In this document: piece after piece, positions 1-8,778 of the stretch
How positions within the stretch are numbered: the stretch's first letter is position 1
Layout of the letters: every line of letters starts with the position of its first letter
NCBI RefSeq assembly: GCF_008728965.1
Contig: NZ_VSMC01000001.1
Location: 59,511-123,510 of the forward strand
Direction: 5' to 3'
DNA: 64,000 bases
Source of the DNA: Heminiphilus faecis
GTDB lineage: Bacteria; Bacteroidota; Bacteroidia; Bacteroidales; Muribaculaceae
The notes under the pieces: generated by a model
What the model saw: only the letters and a program-made list of their open reading frames with translations
Databases searched by the model: none
What the model was told of the DNA's origin: nothing
Made by a program: the position numbers and the translations under genes

Positions 1-234
1 CGCCGTACTACTGGCGCCCCTACAGACACATCCGATTCTCATCGGTATTGGGCCGTGCGGATTCACCACGGTATTGGGCCATACGGGTGGGCGGGCGCCG
101 TACTACTGGCGCCCCTACAGACACATCCGATTCTCATCGGTATTGGGCCGTGCGGATTCACCACGGTATTGGGCCATACGGGTGGGCGGGCGCCGTACTA
201 CTGGCGCCCCTACAGACACATCGGTATTGGGCGG
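1..234. repeat. 95-bp tandem repeat, two full copies and a shortened third
   Basis: Units begin at 1, 96 and 191. The first two are identical over the visible 95 bases. The third keeps the first 30 bases, lacks the stretch that follows in the other units, and ends near 234. Each unit carries CGCCGTACTACTGGCGCC, which is close to an inverted repeat (GGCGCC arms around a GTACTACT centre), and CGGTATTGGGCC twice about 25 bases apart. The window starts inside the array, so the true copy number is unknown. A diverged relative lies at 28932-29033. Confidence 0.95.
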
Positions 235-238
235 AAAA

Positions 239-292
239 GACACCAACGACAAAGGCATGGAGCGTGCGCTCCATGCCTTTGTCGTTGGTGTC
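239..292 (-). terminator. Strong hairpin terminator of the 301-5142 operon
   Basis: Arms 239-264 and 267-292 are perfectly complementary (26 bp) with a two-base loop. On the minus strand the hairpin begins 9 bases after the stop of the lipoprotein gene and is followed by TCTTTTCC, so it should act as an intrinsic terminator for that operon. The plus-strand side faces the tandem repeat. Confidence 0.85.
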
Positions 293-300
293 AGCAGAGA

Positions 301-2391
301 TTATTCTGCGGGGGTGTCCTTGACTTCACCGCCAAGCCATGTCGAGTAGACGAGCTTGAACTCGGCAGGACCTACCACTTCATACTTCACGGTATCGTTG
401 ACGTTACCGCTCTGACCTTCGAAAGCGCTGCTACCGTAATATGACACATAATCAATCTCATATATGATAGGAGCCTCATAGCCGGGTATCAGGTCGGCAT
501 TAGGATACTGTGTTTTTAAAGTCGCCGGCATGGTGACGTAAAGGAAGTTGTGACGCATCTGCGGTATGACCACGTTCTGTGACATATCGGGCCACATCGA
601 AGCGGCATACTTCTCTACCTGCGAAATATCGAGGTTAACGTTGCCGTAATAAGCGGAGCAACCTGAGAAAAATTCCGAATTGCCACGGTCTATATAGCCG
701 GAACCTTCATTGGCGCTTACCCAGTCGACAGTCACCTGATAGAAAGCCTTGGCAGCCTCTGAACGGGCAGGAAGCACCATCAGTTTGTCAGGATTGAACA
801 TCCACTTGTTGTTGGCCTTTGCATAAGCGTCGGTCTTTGTCTCGATATTGTCATATTTGGTCCAAACAGCGCCGTCGTAGTCAAAACGACCGCAATTGGC
901 ATACTTCGCTCCTGACTGGAATGCCACAAGCTTGCTGTCGCCCGCTACGGCATAAGGGAATGTCTGCTTGAGGAAGATGGGGATGTTGGTCCAAGCGGTG
1001 GCATTTGCCATATAGCCGTTGGTAATGCCCATTGTGGCAAGTTCATCCTGATTGATCAGATAGACCGATGAAGCCTCGGTCCATGCCGAGCCATTGTAGA
1101 CATAAAGTGCGTTGTCAGGACGCGACTCAATCTCTACCGGAGCGGGCACTACGGGCTTGTCCTCGGCCATTTCGGCTACTGCCTTGCCATTGACCTCGGT
1201 TATCACGAAGTTGACATATGTGGGAGCATGGGTGTTGCGATCGGTATTTACCGAAAGTACATAGCCCTTGATGGCGGCTGTCTCGTTTTTCACGAAAAGC
1301 TCCTTTGCCTCATCGGTAAGCTGGTAGGCGCTACCGGTTGTCTCACCACCGTCGACCTTGAAATTGGTGTAGCTGCCTGTAGAGATAACAGATGCGCTAA
1401 ACTCCACATACACCGGCATAGTGCCGCTCGTACCGTTTGCCAGAATAACATCACGCATCTCGTTCATCTTGGCGCCGTCCATAGCTACCGGCGTGGGATA
1501 GCTGTAGATTTCACCACCGAGCACACTCTCCTTACCAGCCTCGGGAGCAAGCTGCAATCCGCCATTGTACTGCGCACCTTTACCGCTCACCTGAACGATA
1601 TCGCCTATTTTATAAGAATCGGGGGTAAATGTTTTTCCATAATAAACGAGCAGGCTTCCGGTAGCGTCGGTAAGTATATAACCCTGCGCACAGATGGCTG
1701 TAATCGTACCGTAGAGGGTGTATGAACCGTTTACAACCACTTTGTCGATATCGGTAAGGGTAACAGGTTCAAAAGCCGGCTCGGACTCCGCTACATTGAA
1801 GTTTACAAGCACATAGGAGTCGGCTTCCTGCTCGACTAAAGTATATTTGTCAGCAAGAATTGCGGGCAAATAGCTCGATGCCGGCATCGAGGGCGTGAAA
1901 GCGTTGGTGAAGTCATTGCCTCCCCAAGCCTTCATGTAGTCATCGTTCTCAAGGGTTATAACCCTACCTTTATATATAGCGTCGCATACGGGATCGGATG
2001 CCACCTGCTCCTTATATGTGATTTCGAGTGTGGACTTGTTGCTTGCGGCCACGTAAGGGAATGAGTAGGAGTTCATCCACAGCGGCAGCAGGTCATTGGC
2101 AGGATACTGGTCTGTGAAATATCCGTTTGCAGCCCACTTGGTCAATGCGCTTTTGGCATCTTTTTCCGAAAGGCCCTGAGTCTTCTCTACATAATCGACA
2201 ACAGCGTCAACAGCGGCGATCTTCGTATAGTCGTCGGCGGTAAGCTCATAAGTGAGTTCCTCGATGCGATCATCAACCGGAGGCACTTCAAAGCCGTCAA
2301 GATACTCGTCGTTCCAAGCGTTTTCGGAGCATCCGGCAAGCGCCAGCATTGCGCCGCACGCGAGCAAACCTTTGAAAATATTGTGTTTCAT
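301..2391 (-). CDS. Large outer-membrane lipoprotein with an OB-fold-like domain
   Basis: A 696-residue protein with a lipoprotein signal peptide (LAGC, Cys21), so it is probably anchored in the outer membrane. Residues about 215-290 look like an OB-fold domain of the kind found in Bacteroidetes surface lipoproteins (GSYTLYGTITAICAQGYIL, then ILTDATGSLLVYYG and IGDIVQVSGKG). The rest is not recognised. It starts 21 bases after the TonB-dependent receptor stop and probably shares its transcript, ending at the strong hairpin at 239-292. By position it is the surface partner of the receptor, but it has no SusD features. The substrate cannot be read from sequence. A role in ligand capture is inference from gene order. 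Confidence 0.7.
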   Translation of the reverse strand: MKHNIFKGLLACGAMLALAGCSENAWNDEYLDGFEVPPVDDRIEELTYELTADDYTKIAAVDAVVDYVEKTQGLSEKDAKSALTKWAANGYFTDQYPANDLLPLWMNSYSFPYVAASNKSTLEITYKEQVASDPVCDAIYKGRVITLENDDYMKAWGGNDFTNAFTPSMPASSYLPAILADKYTLVEQEADSYVLVNFNVAESEPAFEPVTLTDIDKVVVNGSYTLYGTITAICAQGYILTDATGSLLVYYGKTFTPDSYKIGDIVQVSGKGAQYNGGLQLAPEAGKESVLGGEIYSYPTPVAMDGAKMNEMRDVILANGTSGTMPVYVEFSASVISTGSYTNFKVDGGETTGSAYQLTDEAKELFVKNETAAIKGYVLSVNTDRNTHAPTYVNFVITEVNGKAVAEMAEDKPVVPAPVEIESRPDNALYVYNGSAWTEASSVYLINQDELATMGITNGYMANATAWTNIPIFLKQTFPYAVAGDSKLVAFQSGAKYANCGRFDYDGAVWTKYDNIETKTDAYAKANNKWMFNPDKLMVLPARSEAAKAFYQVTVDWVSANEGSGYIDRGNSEFFSGCSAYYGNVNLDISQVEKYAASMWPDMSQNVVIPQMRHNFLYVTMPATLKTQYPNADLIPGYEAPIIYEIDYVSYYGSSAFEGQSGNVNDTVKYEVVGPAEFKLVYSTWLGGEVKDTPAE

Positions 2392-2412
2392 ATTAATATA
2401 CAGTCTGTTAAA

Positions 2413-5142
2413 TTAGAAATAAATCTTCATACGTAGCGAGTAGGTGCGGCCAAACGAGTAGAACACGCTGTAAGCCTCCTGCCAAGTACCGTTGGAGTCG
2501 GTGGGCACCTCGGCATCCATGACATAATTATAGTCAAAGATGTTGTAGATGTTACCATAAAGGGTGGCGTTGATGTCGCCTATCTTGAAGCGATAGCTTG
2601 CATTGAAGTCAAACTGCTGTCCCCAAGGTATCTCCCAGAGTTTGTTGACGTTGATGGCCTTTGTGCCGAGCGAGCTTCCGCTTATATAGAAGTCGCTGTA
2701 GTTACGGGCGCTCATCACCCAGTCGGCACCGATACGGAAGCCCTTGAACGGCATAAAGGTTGCCGAGAGCGAACCGGTGGTCTGAGCCGAACCGCCGACC
2801 TTGACACCCTTCTGGTTAAGAGTGGAGTGGAGGTGGTTTTCAGCGCCTATACCGTCGGCTATATCGCCGGTGGTAAGGTTCTGAATAGGCTGGCCGAGCT
2901 CGTTATAGAAGTAACCCTGTGCGTTGCTGTCCCAGATCCAGTCGCCCCAAGACAACATACCCTCGATGCTAAGCCAGCGCACAGGCACCCAGTTGAAGTT
3001 CATCTCGATACCCATATGGCGTGCGTCGACACCGGTCATGTTCATATAGTAGCTGCCGTCGGCCTGTGAGAAGTCGCCGCGGCGCGAAAGTCCGCTGCGG
3101 TCCATCCACTTGGTCCAATAGGCGTTGACGTTCAAGGCAAATGTACGCGACTTAAAGCCGTAGCCTACTTCGTATGACATTACTTTCTCGTTTACGGCAT
3201 CCTTGTTGATGGCGTTGGAGGTGGTGGCGTTGAGGAACACGCCGCCCGAGAAGAAAGGAGCACGGCTTATGTAGCCGAGATTGAAGAACACGTTGTTGTG
3301 CTCGTCGATATTGTAGTTGGCACCGCCCTTGATGGTTCCGCCGATGAAACTCTTTGTATCGGAACGCTCATGAGCCTTGTCGTAGTAGAACATGTCGCGG
3401 CGCCAGTTGCTGGTGTTGTTTAGCGCTCCGGAAAGCACGGTATTGAGCTTACCGTCAAGAATGGTGTACTCGGCCTGACCGTAGATGCCCTCCTGAACCG
3501 TATAGCCGAGATAGTTGCGGTACACGATATCGCCCACACCGAGCTTCTGGAACTTCCACTCCGGGTCGGCAGCAGCCGCATTGAGAGCGGGATCCACGCC
3601 CTTACGGGTACTGTAGTCTATGAAGTATGCTCCGTCGTAGAGGTCGTTGATCTTGTTTTTATGGTCGCCCACATAGTAACGGAGGTCGATACCACCTGTA
3701 AGATTGAGGCGGTTGCCGTTGGTCTGATTGATCTCTTTCTTGTACGATGACACGAGACCATACCACTTGTGAGAGTTGATAGACTTCGACATGACAAGCT
3801 TCGAACCGTTGGTCGAGTTGGCGTTGAGGTCCTGAATGGCCGCATAGTCAAAAGTGCCGTCGGGACGGCGGAACTTCATGTTAAGCACACCGTAGCTTGC
3901 GCCGCGCCAGTCGGCATAGGTGTAGCCGTCAAGCCCCGAACCCTGACCGCTGTATCCGCCACCGCTTGCTATCGACACATAAACGGCCGATGACAGCGAC
4001 GAGGTCTCGTCGATCTTCCATATATGATTGAGCGAAATCTGAGGCTTGTGGTAGAAGTTGTATTCAGAGCTGCGCATCTGGCCGGTCTTGTCGTAACCGA
4101 ACGCCGGATTGTAGCGGTACATGGCGTTGCCGTCGCCCATATACTGGCGTCCGTAGGTCTGCCAGCCCTCGATGGTAAGACCGCCGTAATTGGAGTTACG
4201 CTTGTAGTGGGTCTGGGGAGCGCCGAAAGCGGTCAATGACAGCTGATGGTTCTCGTTGATGCGCTTCGACACGTTGACAAAGTAGTTGTAGCTGTTAAAC
4301 GGAGTGCCTTGAATGTAACCGTCGCCCCACTTGCGCGAACCGAGCACGGTCACCGCCCATCCGTTTTTCATGAGTCCGGTCGACAGTTTCAGACCGTAGT
4401 TGTTCATGCCGTCGTTGCCCATACCGTACCAGAGGGCACCGCCCTTTTCCACGTCGATGGTGCGTGTGGTGATATTGATAGTACCGCCTACAGAAGGAGT
4501 CGACACGATGTTGGCTCCGAGACCGCGCTGCGTCTGTATGTTGGCGGCCACGTCGCCGAGTCCGGCCCAGTTGCTCCAGTAAACACCGCCCCATTCCATG
4601 TCATTGATAGGAATACCGTTGACCATAACGGCCACATTGGGGCTCTTGAAGCCGCGCATGTTGGTCTTGGCGTCGCCGAAGCCACCGCCGTCGCGAGTGG
4701 TCCACACACCGGGAGTGGTCTTGAGCACTTCAGGCAGCTCCTGATTGCCAAGCTTAAGGTCGATGGTCTGCGCGCCTATTGTCGACACGGCCACCGGAGT
4801 AAGACGTGTTCTTGCAGCCGACTGCTCGACAACAACGTCTTTAAGCATCTGAGCCTCGATCTCAAGCTGTATGTCGCCCATATCGGCTTTTGAAGCGAGA
4901 TCGACAGGCTTGTAGCCTATATATGAAATATGTATTTTTTTGCCGTCAGGCACGTTAAGCGCAAAACGTCCGTCGATGTCGGTAGCGGTGGCAATATTAG
5001 TGCCGGGCACCGAAACGGTGGCACCTATAATGGGCTCACCCTGATCATCAACCACAACGCCACTACACTTAATATCCGCAGCGATAGCCGCGGCACACAT
5101 GAGCCAGATTGCACCGGCCAAGAGAAGTAGTCTCTTCATCAT
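2413..5142 (-). CDS. TonB-dependent outer-membrane receptor
   Basis: A 909-residue receptor. It has a signal peptide (about residues 1-22) and a carboxypeptidase-regulatory-like domain (about 25-95, with GEPIIGATVSVPGT and ATATDIDGRFAL). A plug domain follows (about 105-230, with LPEVLKTTPGV and NMRGFKSPNVAVMVNG), then a long beta-barrel ending in an aromatic residue (RMKIYF), as expected for barrel insertion. It imports a ligand using proton-motive force passed on by TonB-ExbB-ExbD; candidate motor genes lie at 43271-45288. It lacks the SusC-type length and has no SusD partner, so it is more like a siderophore, metal or peptide receptor. The ligand is unknown. Its leader is about 140 bases long and begins at a palindrome beside the promoter. 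Confidence 0.9.
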   Translation of the reverse strand: MMKRLLLLAGAIWLMCAAAIAADIKCSGVVVDDQGEPIIGATVSVPGTNIATATDIDGRFALNVPDGKKIHISYIGYKPVDLASKADMGDIQLEIEAQMLKDVVVEQSAARTRLTPVAVSTIGAQTIDLKLGNQELPEVLKTTPGVWTTRDGGGFGDAKTNMRGFKSPNVAVMVNGIPINDMEWGGVYWSNWAGLGDVAANIQTQRGLGANIVSTPSVGGTINITTRTIDVEKGGALWYGMGNDGMNNYGLKLSTGLMKNGWAVTVLGSRKWGDGYIQGTPFNSYNYFVNVSKRINENHQLSLTAFGAPQTHYKRNSNYGGLTIEGWQTYGRQYMGDGNAMYRYNPAFGYDKTGQMRSSEYNFYHKPQISLNHIWKIDETSSLSSAVYVSIASGGGYSGQGSGLDGYTYADWRGASYGVLNMKFRRPDGTFDYAAIQDLNANSTNGSKLVMSKSINSHKWYGLVSSYKKEINQTNGNRLNLTGGIDLRYYVGDHKNKINDLYDGAYFIDYSTRKGVDPALNAAAADPEWKFQKLGVGDIVYRNYLGYTVQEGIYGQAEYTILDGKLNTVLSGALNNTSNWRRDMFYYDKAHERSDTKSFIGGTIKGGANYNIDEHNNVFFNLGYISRAPFFSGGVFLNATTSNAINKDAVNEKVMSYEVGYGFKSRTFALNVNAYWTKWMDRSGLSRRGDFSQADGSYYMNMTGVDARHMGIEMNFNWVPVRWLSIEGMLSWGDWIWDSNAQGYFYNELGQPIQNLTTGDIADGIGAENHLHSTLNQKGVKVGGSAQTTGSLSATFMPFKGFRIGADWVMSARNYSDFYISGSSLGTKAINVNKLWEIPWGQQFDFNASYRFKIGDINATLYGNIYNIFDYNYVMDAEVPTDSNGTWQEAYSVFYSFGRTYSLRMKIYF

Positions 5143-5274
5143 AATAATGACTTGGTTTGAAATGTTAATAAATGTATCTGTTTTTAGTATTCTTACTTAA
5201 TATCCGTAACCGACCACAGTGCTATCCTTACAATTTATCATTCTGAAAAATAACACGTTGTGCTCTACGGGCAA

Positions 5275-5300
5275 TTCCTAATATTATAGGAACAAAAGTA
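5275..5300 (-). promoter_or_regulatory. Minus-strand promoter box with adjoining palindrome
   Basis: CAAAAGTA at 5293-5300 reads TACTTTTG on the minus strand, matching the TAnnTTTG box of Bacteroidetes promoters. It would drive the receptor gene starting at 5142. Immediately downstream on that strand, 5275-5292 is a palindrome (TTCCTA, six bases, TAGGAA) that would overlap the transcription start, a typical operator position. No good -33 box was found, which would fit an activated or weak promoter. Confidence 0.55.
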
Positions 5301-5361
5301 CTAATAAATTTGAATTTAGTAAACGAAATGTGAAAGTTTTTTACATTACTTATATGTTAAA

Positions 5362-5393
5362 TTTGTATTTATAATTAGGAAATTATACCTTTG
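5362..5393 (+). promoter_or_regulatory. Bacteroidetes promoter for psd
   Basis: TTTG at 5362-5365, a 20-base spacer, then TACCTTTG at 5386-5393 match the Bacteroidetes primary sigma consensus. The predicted start of transcription is near 5398-5400, which leaves only a short leader before the psd ATG at 5415. It also shows that an upstream TTG at 5391 cannot be the translation start. Confidence 0.85.
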
Positions 5394-5414
5394 CATTATT
5401 ATTGTAGCGGCGAG

Positions 5415-6086
5415 ATGAAAGTAAAAATCCACCAAGAAGGACTTAACATATTGGCAATACTATTGGCAATACTGCTGGTTATAAACTTTCCGGCATGGTT
5501 GTTTATTCGCCCTATAGCGATTCCGATTACATTCTCGGCCATATCGGGCATAATATATCTGCTTGTGCTCAACTTTTTCCGGTCACCGCGACGTAACTTC
5601 CGCGGCAACCGCGACAATGTGGTCGTGGCTTCGGCCGACGGCAAGGTCGTGGCGCTTGAGGAGACTTTCGAGGACGAGTATCTTCACTGCCGGTGCATAC
5701 AGCTGTCGGTATTCATGACAGTGCTCAACGTGCATGCCAACTGGTTTCCGGTTGACGGCGAGGTTATGTATGTAGCCCACCACTCCGGTCGCTTCCTGTC
5801 GGCATATCTGCCAAAATCAAGCACCGAAAACGAGCGGTCGACAGTAGTCATCAGAGCACTTAACGGACAGAACATACTCATGCGCCAAGTGGCCGGCGCC
5901 CTCGCACGCCGTATAGTGACTTACGCCCGCCCCGGCGACGAGGCATCCATAAACGACCATATGGGCTTCATAAAATTCGGCTCACGCATAGACCTGTATC
6001 TGCCGCTTGACGCCGAAATACTCGTCAAGCTCGGCGACAAGACCACCGGCGGAGTCACCGAGGTGGCACGTCTGAAGCGACAATGA
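5415..6086 (+). CDS. psd: Phosphatidylserine decarboxylase family protein
   Basis: A 223-residue pro-enzyme that converts phosphatidylserine to phosphatidylethanolamine at the inner membrane. Two hydrophobic segments near the N terminus (about 11-32 and 36-53) anchor it. The self-cleavage site is FGSR, with Gly189-Ser190: cleavage before the Ser makes the pyruvoyl group. NVHANWFPVDG around residue 105 is the conserved substrate-site region. The length fits the short form found in Bacteroidetes and archaea. The ATG at 5415 is chosen because an upstream in-frame TTG at 5391 lies inside the promoter. pssA, which makes its substrate, begins 28 bases downstream, so the two steps are probably made from one transcript. 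Confidence 0.93.
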   Translation: MKVKIHQEGLNILAILLAILLVINFPAWLFIRPIAIPITFSAISGIIYLLVLNFFRSPRRNFRGNRDNVVVASADGKVVALEETFEDEYLHCRCIQLSVFMTVLNVHANWFPVDGEVMYVAHHSGRFLSAYLPKSSTENERSTVVIRALNGQNILMRQVAGALARRIVTYARPGDEASINDHMGFIKFGSRIDLYLPLDAEILVKLGDKTTGGVTEVARLKRQ

Positions 6087-6114
6087 CCCCCGGACATAAA
6101 AACAACTCACGGCC

Positions 6115-6825
6115 ATGTTAGACAAGATAAAATCCAACATACCCAACACCATAACATGTCTCAGCCTTGTATGTGGCTGTATGGCTATAATAGCCTCCTT
6201 TGGCTACGACACGATTCTTGTCGGCAGTCTGAAAGGCTACCAGCTTGCATTTATATTAATCGGAGTGGCTGCCGTATGCGACTTTCTTGACGGAGCCGCC
6301 GCCCGCGCCCTGCACGCTTACTCCACCCTCGGCAAAGAGCTTGATTCGCTGAGCGACTTGGTGAGCTTCGGCGTAGCGCCCGGCATGCTGGTATTCAATA
6401 CCATGAGCCTGTACGGAGAGGCCGCATGGCCTGCGTTTACAGCACTGTTCATACCGGTCATGGGCGAGTTACGGCTTGCGCGGTTCAACATCGACGACCG
6501 CCAGACCACGTCATTTCTCGGACTGCCCATTCCGGCCAATGCCATATTCTGGATAGGCGCCTGCGCCGCCATAAACAGCTACGGCTATCCCGGCGACATC
6601 ATTATGTCGGCAGGAGTCATAGTCATGTCATTGCTCATGGTGCTCACCGGCCTCAAGATGTTCTCGCTGAAATTCAAGAACTTCAGCCTTCGGGAAAACC
6701 TTCGCCGCTACATTATCATCATGGCGGCCATTCTCTTTGTGGTATTTTGCGGAGTGCCCGGACTCGCATGGACCATAATTCTGTATTTGCTCATGTCGTT
6801 GGTGCCGTCCAAGACACAAGCCTGA
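6115..6825 (+). CDS. pssA: CDP-diacylglycerol--serine O-phosphatidyltransferase
   Basis: A 236-residue integral membrane enzyme that joins CDP-diacylglycerol and L-serine to give phosphatidylserine, the substrate of the psd product encoded just upstream. The CDP-alcohol phosphotransferase motif DG-x2-AR-x8-G-x3-D-x3-D is intact, starting at about residue 62 (DGAAARALHAY, then GKELDSLSD), so the metal-binding aspartates are present. About six to eight hydrophobic segments surround it. It probably shares the psd promoter at 5362-5393. The gene order psd-pssA is common in Bacteroidetes. Confidence 0.94.
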   Translation: MLDKIKSNIPNTITCLSLVCGCMAIIASFGYDTILVGSLKGYQLAFILIGVAAVCDFLDGAAARALHAYSTLGKELDSLSDLVSFGVAPGMLVFNTMSLYGEAAWPAFTALFIPVMGELRLARFNIDDRQTTSFLGLPIPANAIFWIGACAAINSYGYPGDIIMSAGVIVMSLLMVLTGLKMFSLKFKNFSLRENLRRYIIIMAAILFVVFCGVPGLAWTIILYLLMSLVPSKTQA

Positions 6826-6873
6826 CCATAGGGCCGCGACACAACAATCTCCCCAAAATTTCGTTATCTTAAT

Positions 6874-7194
6874 ATGAGTTTTTTAGCAGTAATATTTTTT
6901 TTATTCATACTTCTGGCTGTAGCCGTACCCGTAAGCATAATCCAGCGTATATGGCGCAACTGGCGCAACTTCCATAACTACGGACGGTCGCGGTCATACT
7001 CCTACGGCAATCCATACAGCCGCCACTATTCTCACTCCCGCCCCGAACGTAAGAAAAAAATCTTTGACAAGTCGGAAGGTGAATATGTCGAATTTGAAGA
7101 GGTGGCATCGTCATCGGGCACGGAGCACCGTACAAATGTGAAATATGAAACGGAGGAGCAGATAAGCGATGCCGAATGGACTGAAATAAAATAG
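6874..7194 (+). CDS. DUF4834 small membrane protein
   Basis: A 106-residue protein with one N-terminal membrane segment (about residues 3-23), followed by a basic, Tyr/Ser/Arg-rich stretch (about 27-60) and an acidic C terminus. This matches the DUF4834 family, found next to phospholipid genes in Bacteroidetes; no function is known. It lies 48 bases after pssA and only 5 bases before the DUF2461 gene, so all four genes are likely cotranscribed. A role tied to the envelope is inference from the neighbours. Confidence 0.75.
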   Translation: MSFLAVIFFLFILLAVAVPVSIIQRIWRNWRNFHNYGRSRSYSYGNPYSRHYSHSRPERKKKIFDKSEGEYVEFEEVASSSGTEHRTNVKYETEEQISDAEWTEIK

Positions 7195-7199
7195 TACAT

Positions 7200-7877
7200 A
7201 TGTCATACTACATACCGCGTTTATACGACTTTCTGACCCGCCTTGCAGCCAATAACAACCGCGAGTGGTTTGCCGCACACAAAAGCGAGTACGACGAGTT
7301 GCGCGGATTATGGCTCGATGACCTGCAGCGGCTCATCGACCTTATGGGACAGTGGGATACGGCACTTAAAAGATACACGGCCAAAGAATGCGCCTACCGC
7401 ATATACCGCGATACCCGGTTCTCTCTCGACAAGACACCCTACAAGATATACTTCTCAGCGCTTGTCAGCGCATACGGACGACATGCCGACCGCGCATGCT
7501 ACTATCTGCAGCTCGACATAAGGCCCGAAGAGAGCGGGCTATACGGAGGCATATGGCATCCCGAAGCTCCGGTGCTTAAAAAACTGCGCACGGCCATAAC
7601 CGACAACGACGACGAATGGCATGAGATAGCACGAACTCCGGAGTTGAACAGGTATTTCCCCGGCTGGGTAGGCGAAAGACTGAAAACCGCGCCCAAAGGC
7701 TGGCCTAAAGACCACCCGATGATCGATATACTCCGCCTCAAGGACATAGGCAAATGGTGTCCATGCGACAAAACGTTTTTCAACGACCCCGCATGGCCCG
7801 AGATAGCGTCGGAACGCTTCAGGCTGCTCAAGCCGCTCATAGACTTCATCAACTACTCTATCGAAGAGGAACTCTGA
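7200..7877 (+). CDS. DUF2461 family protein
   Basis: A 225-residue soluble protein of the DUF2461 family (known as TIGR02453 in some collections). Recognisable family features are YDFLTRLAANNNREWF at the N terminus, a YRDTRFSLDKTPYKIYF segment near residues 77-93, and a C-terminal PCDKTFFND region. The biochemical role of the family is unknown. It begins 5 bases after the DUF4834 stop and is probably the last gene of the psd transcript. The gap to aqpZ is 68 bases with no clear terminator. Confidence 0.85.
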   Translation: MSYYIPRLYDFLTRLAANNNREWFAAHKSEYDELRGLWLDDLQRLIDLMGQWDTALKRYTAKECAYRIYRDTRFSLDKTPYKIYFSALVSAYGRHADRACYYLQLDIRPEESGLYGGIWHPEAPVLKKLRTAITDNDDEWHEIARTPELNRYFPGWVGERLKTAPKGWPKDHPMIDILRLKDIGKWCPCDKTFFNDPAWPEIASERFRLLKPLIDFINYSIEEEL

Positions 7878-7945
7878 CAAGACCGCACACGACAGTTAAT
7901 TTTCCTAACATACATTTTATTTACTAACATCAAAACTAAAGTCAC

Positions 7946-8638
7946 ATGAATGATTTTAAAAAGTATCTGGCTGAAGGAATAGGCACTATGTTCCTCGTGC
8001 TGCTTGCCTGCGGAAGCGCGGTATTGGCAGGTCCGTCAATCGGCGGTTACGGCATTGGAGTATGTTTCGGCCTCGTCCTCATCTGTCTGTGTTATTGTAT
8101 CGGCAACATCTCGGGGTGCCACGTCAACCCGGCGGTGTCGTTTGCCATGTGGGTCAGCGGCAAGATGAACCTCAAGGACATGCTGTGCTACTGGGCATTC
8201 CAGCTTGTCGGAGCAGCCGTCGGAGCCGGCTTCCTGTTCTGGTTTGTCAACATGTCGCCCGAGTATACTTTCGGCGGCATCACCGGCGCCAACAACCTCG
8301 CCACCAACGTGCTTCAGCCCGGCGCCACTTCAGGCATGGCTCTTCTCGCCGAAATATTGCTGACATTCTTCTTCGTGTTCATCATCCTCGGCGCAACCGA
8401 TGACAAAGTCGGCTTCGGCAAATTTGCCGGTCTTGCAATCGGTATAGCACTCGGCCTCGTCAACATAGTAGGCATACCTGTCGACAACTGTTCGGTGAAC
8501 CCCGCACGCAGCTTCGGTCCGGCATTGTGGAGCCCCGGGGCATTCGGTGACTTCTGGATCATGGTAGTAGGCCCGCTTGCAGGCGCTCTCATAGCCGCCG
8601 TAGCTTGGAAAGCCGTAAAACCCTACCTCGCAAAATAA
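7946..8638 (+). CDS. aqpZ: Aquaporin (AqpZ-like) with altered selectivity filter
   Basis: A 230-residue major intrinsic protein with six membrane segments and both NPA loops: HVNPAVSF (Asn61) and SVNPARSFGP (Asn185). It should conduct water or another small neutral solute across the inner membrane. Aligned by eye with E. coli AqpZ, the filter Phe (FGL, about residue 41) and Arg188 after the second NPA are kept. The filter His of AqpZ (in LIHLISIPV) is Asn173 here (LVNIVGIPV), and the filter Thr before SVNPAR is Cys182. The permeability may therefore differ from a strict water channel. A good terminator follows at 8671-8702. Confidence 0.9.
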   Translation: MNDFKKYLAEGIGTMFLVLLACGSAVLAGPSIGGYGIGVCFGLVLICLCYCIGNISGCHVNPAVSFAMWVSGKMNLKDMLCYWAFQLVGAAVGAGFLFWFVNMSPEYTFGGITGANNLATNVLQPGATSGMALLAEILLTFFFVFIILGATDDKVGFGKFAGLAIGIALGLVNIVGIPVDNCSVNPARSFGPALWSPGAFGDFWIMVVGPLAGALIAAVAWKAVKPYLAK

Positions 8639-8670
8639 CTCCATCTCTACCGTAAAACAGTAATTACAAC

Positions 8671-8702
8671 AGGCTGCGCCGCAGGGTGCAGCCTTGTTTT
8701 GT
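8671..8702 (+). terminator. Terminator after aqpZ
   Basis: AGGCTGCGCC and GGTGCAGCCT form a roughly 10-bp stem (one G-U pair) around a short loop at 8671-8694, followed by TGTTTTGTT. This is a standard intrinsic terminator 32 bases after the aqpZ stop. Confidence 0.85.
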
Positions 8703-8778
8703 TATGTATCAATGGCTGAAATGTTGCATATTACCATCTTGCAAACATTTATATAATGTGTATTACGCGCGCGAACAC

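Noticed and set aside
48-444. Three overlapping plus-strand reading frames across the tandem repeat
   Set aside because: Their translations simply repeat with the 95-bp units, and they run into the antisense of the lipoprotein gene. There is no promoter and no known domain.
5143-5292. Riboswitch in the receptor leader
   Set aside because: I looked for TPP- and cobalamin-type conserved boxes and found none. It is left as a long leader only.
5391-5414. Upstream TTG start for psd
   Set aside because: The TTG is part of the TACCTTTG promoter box, so it cannot be in the transcript's coding part. ATG 5415 is used.
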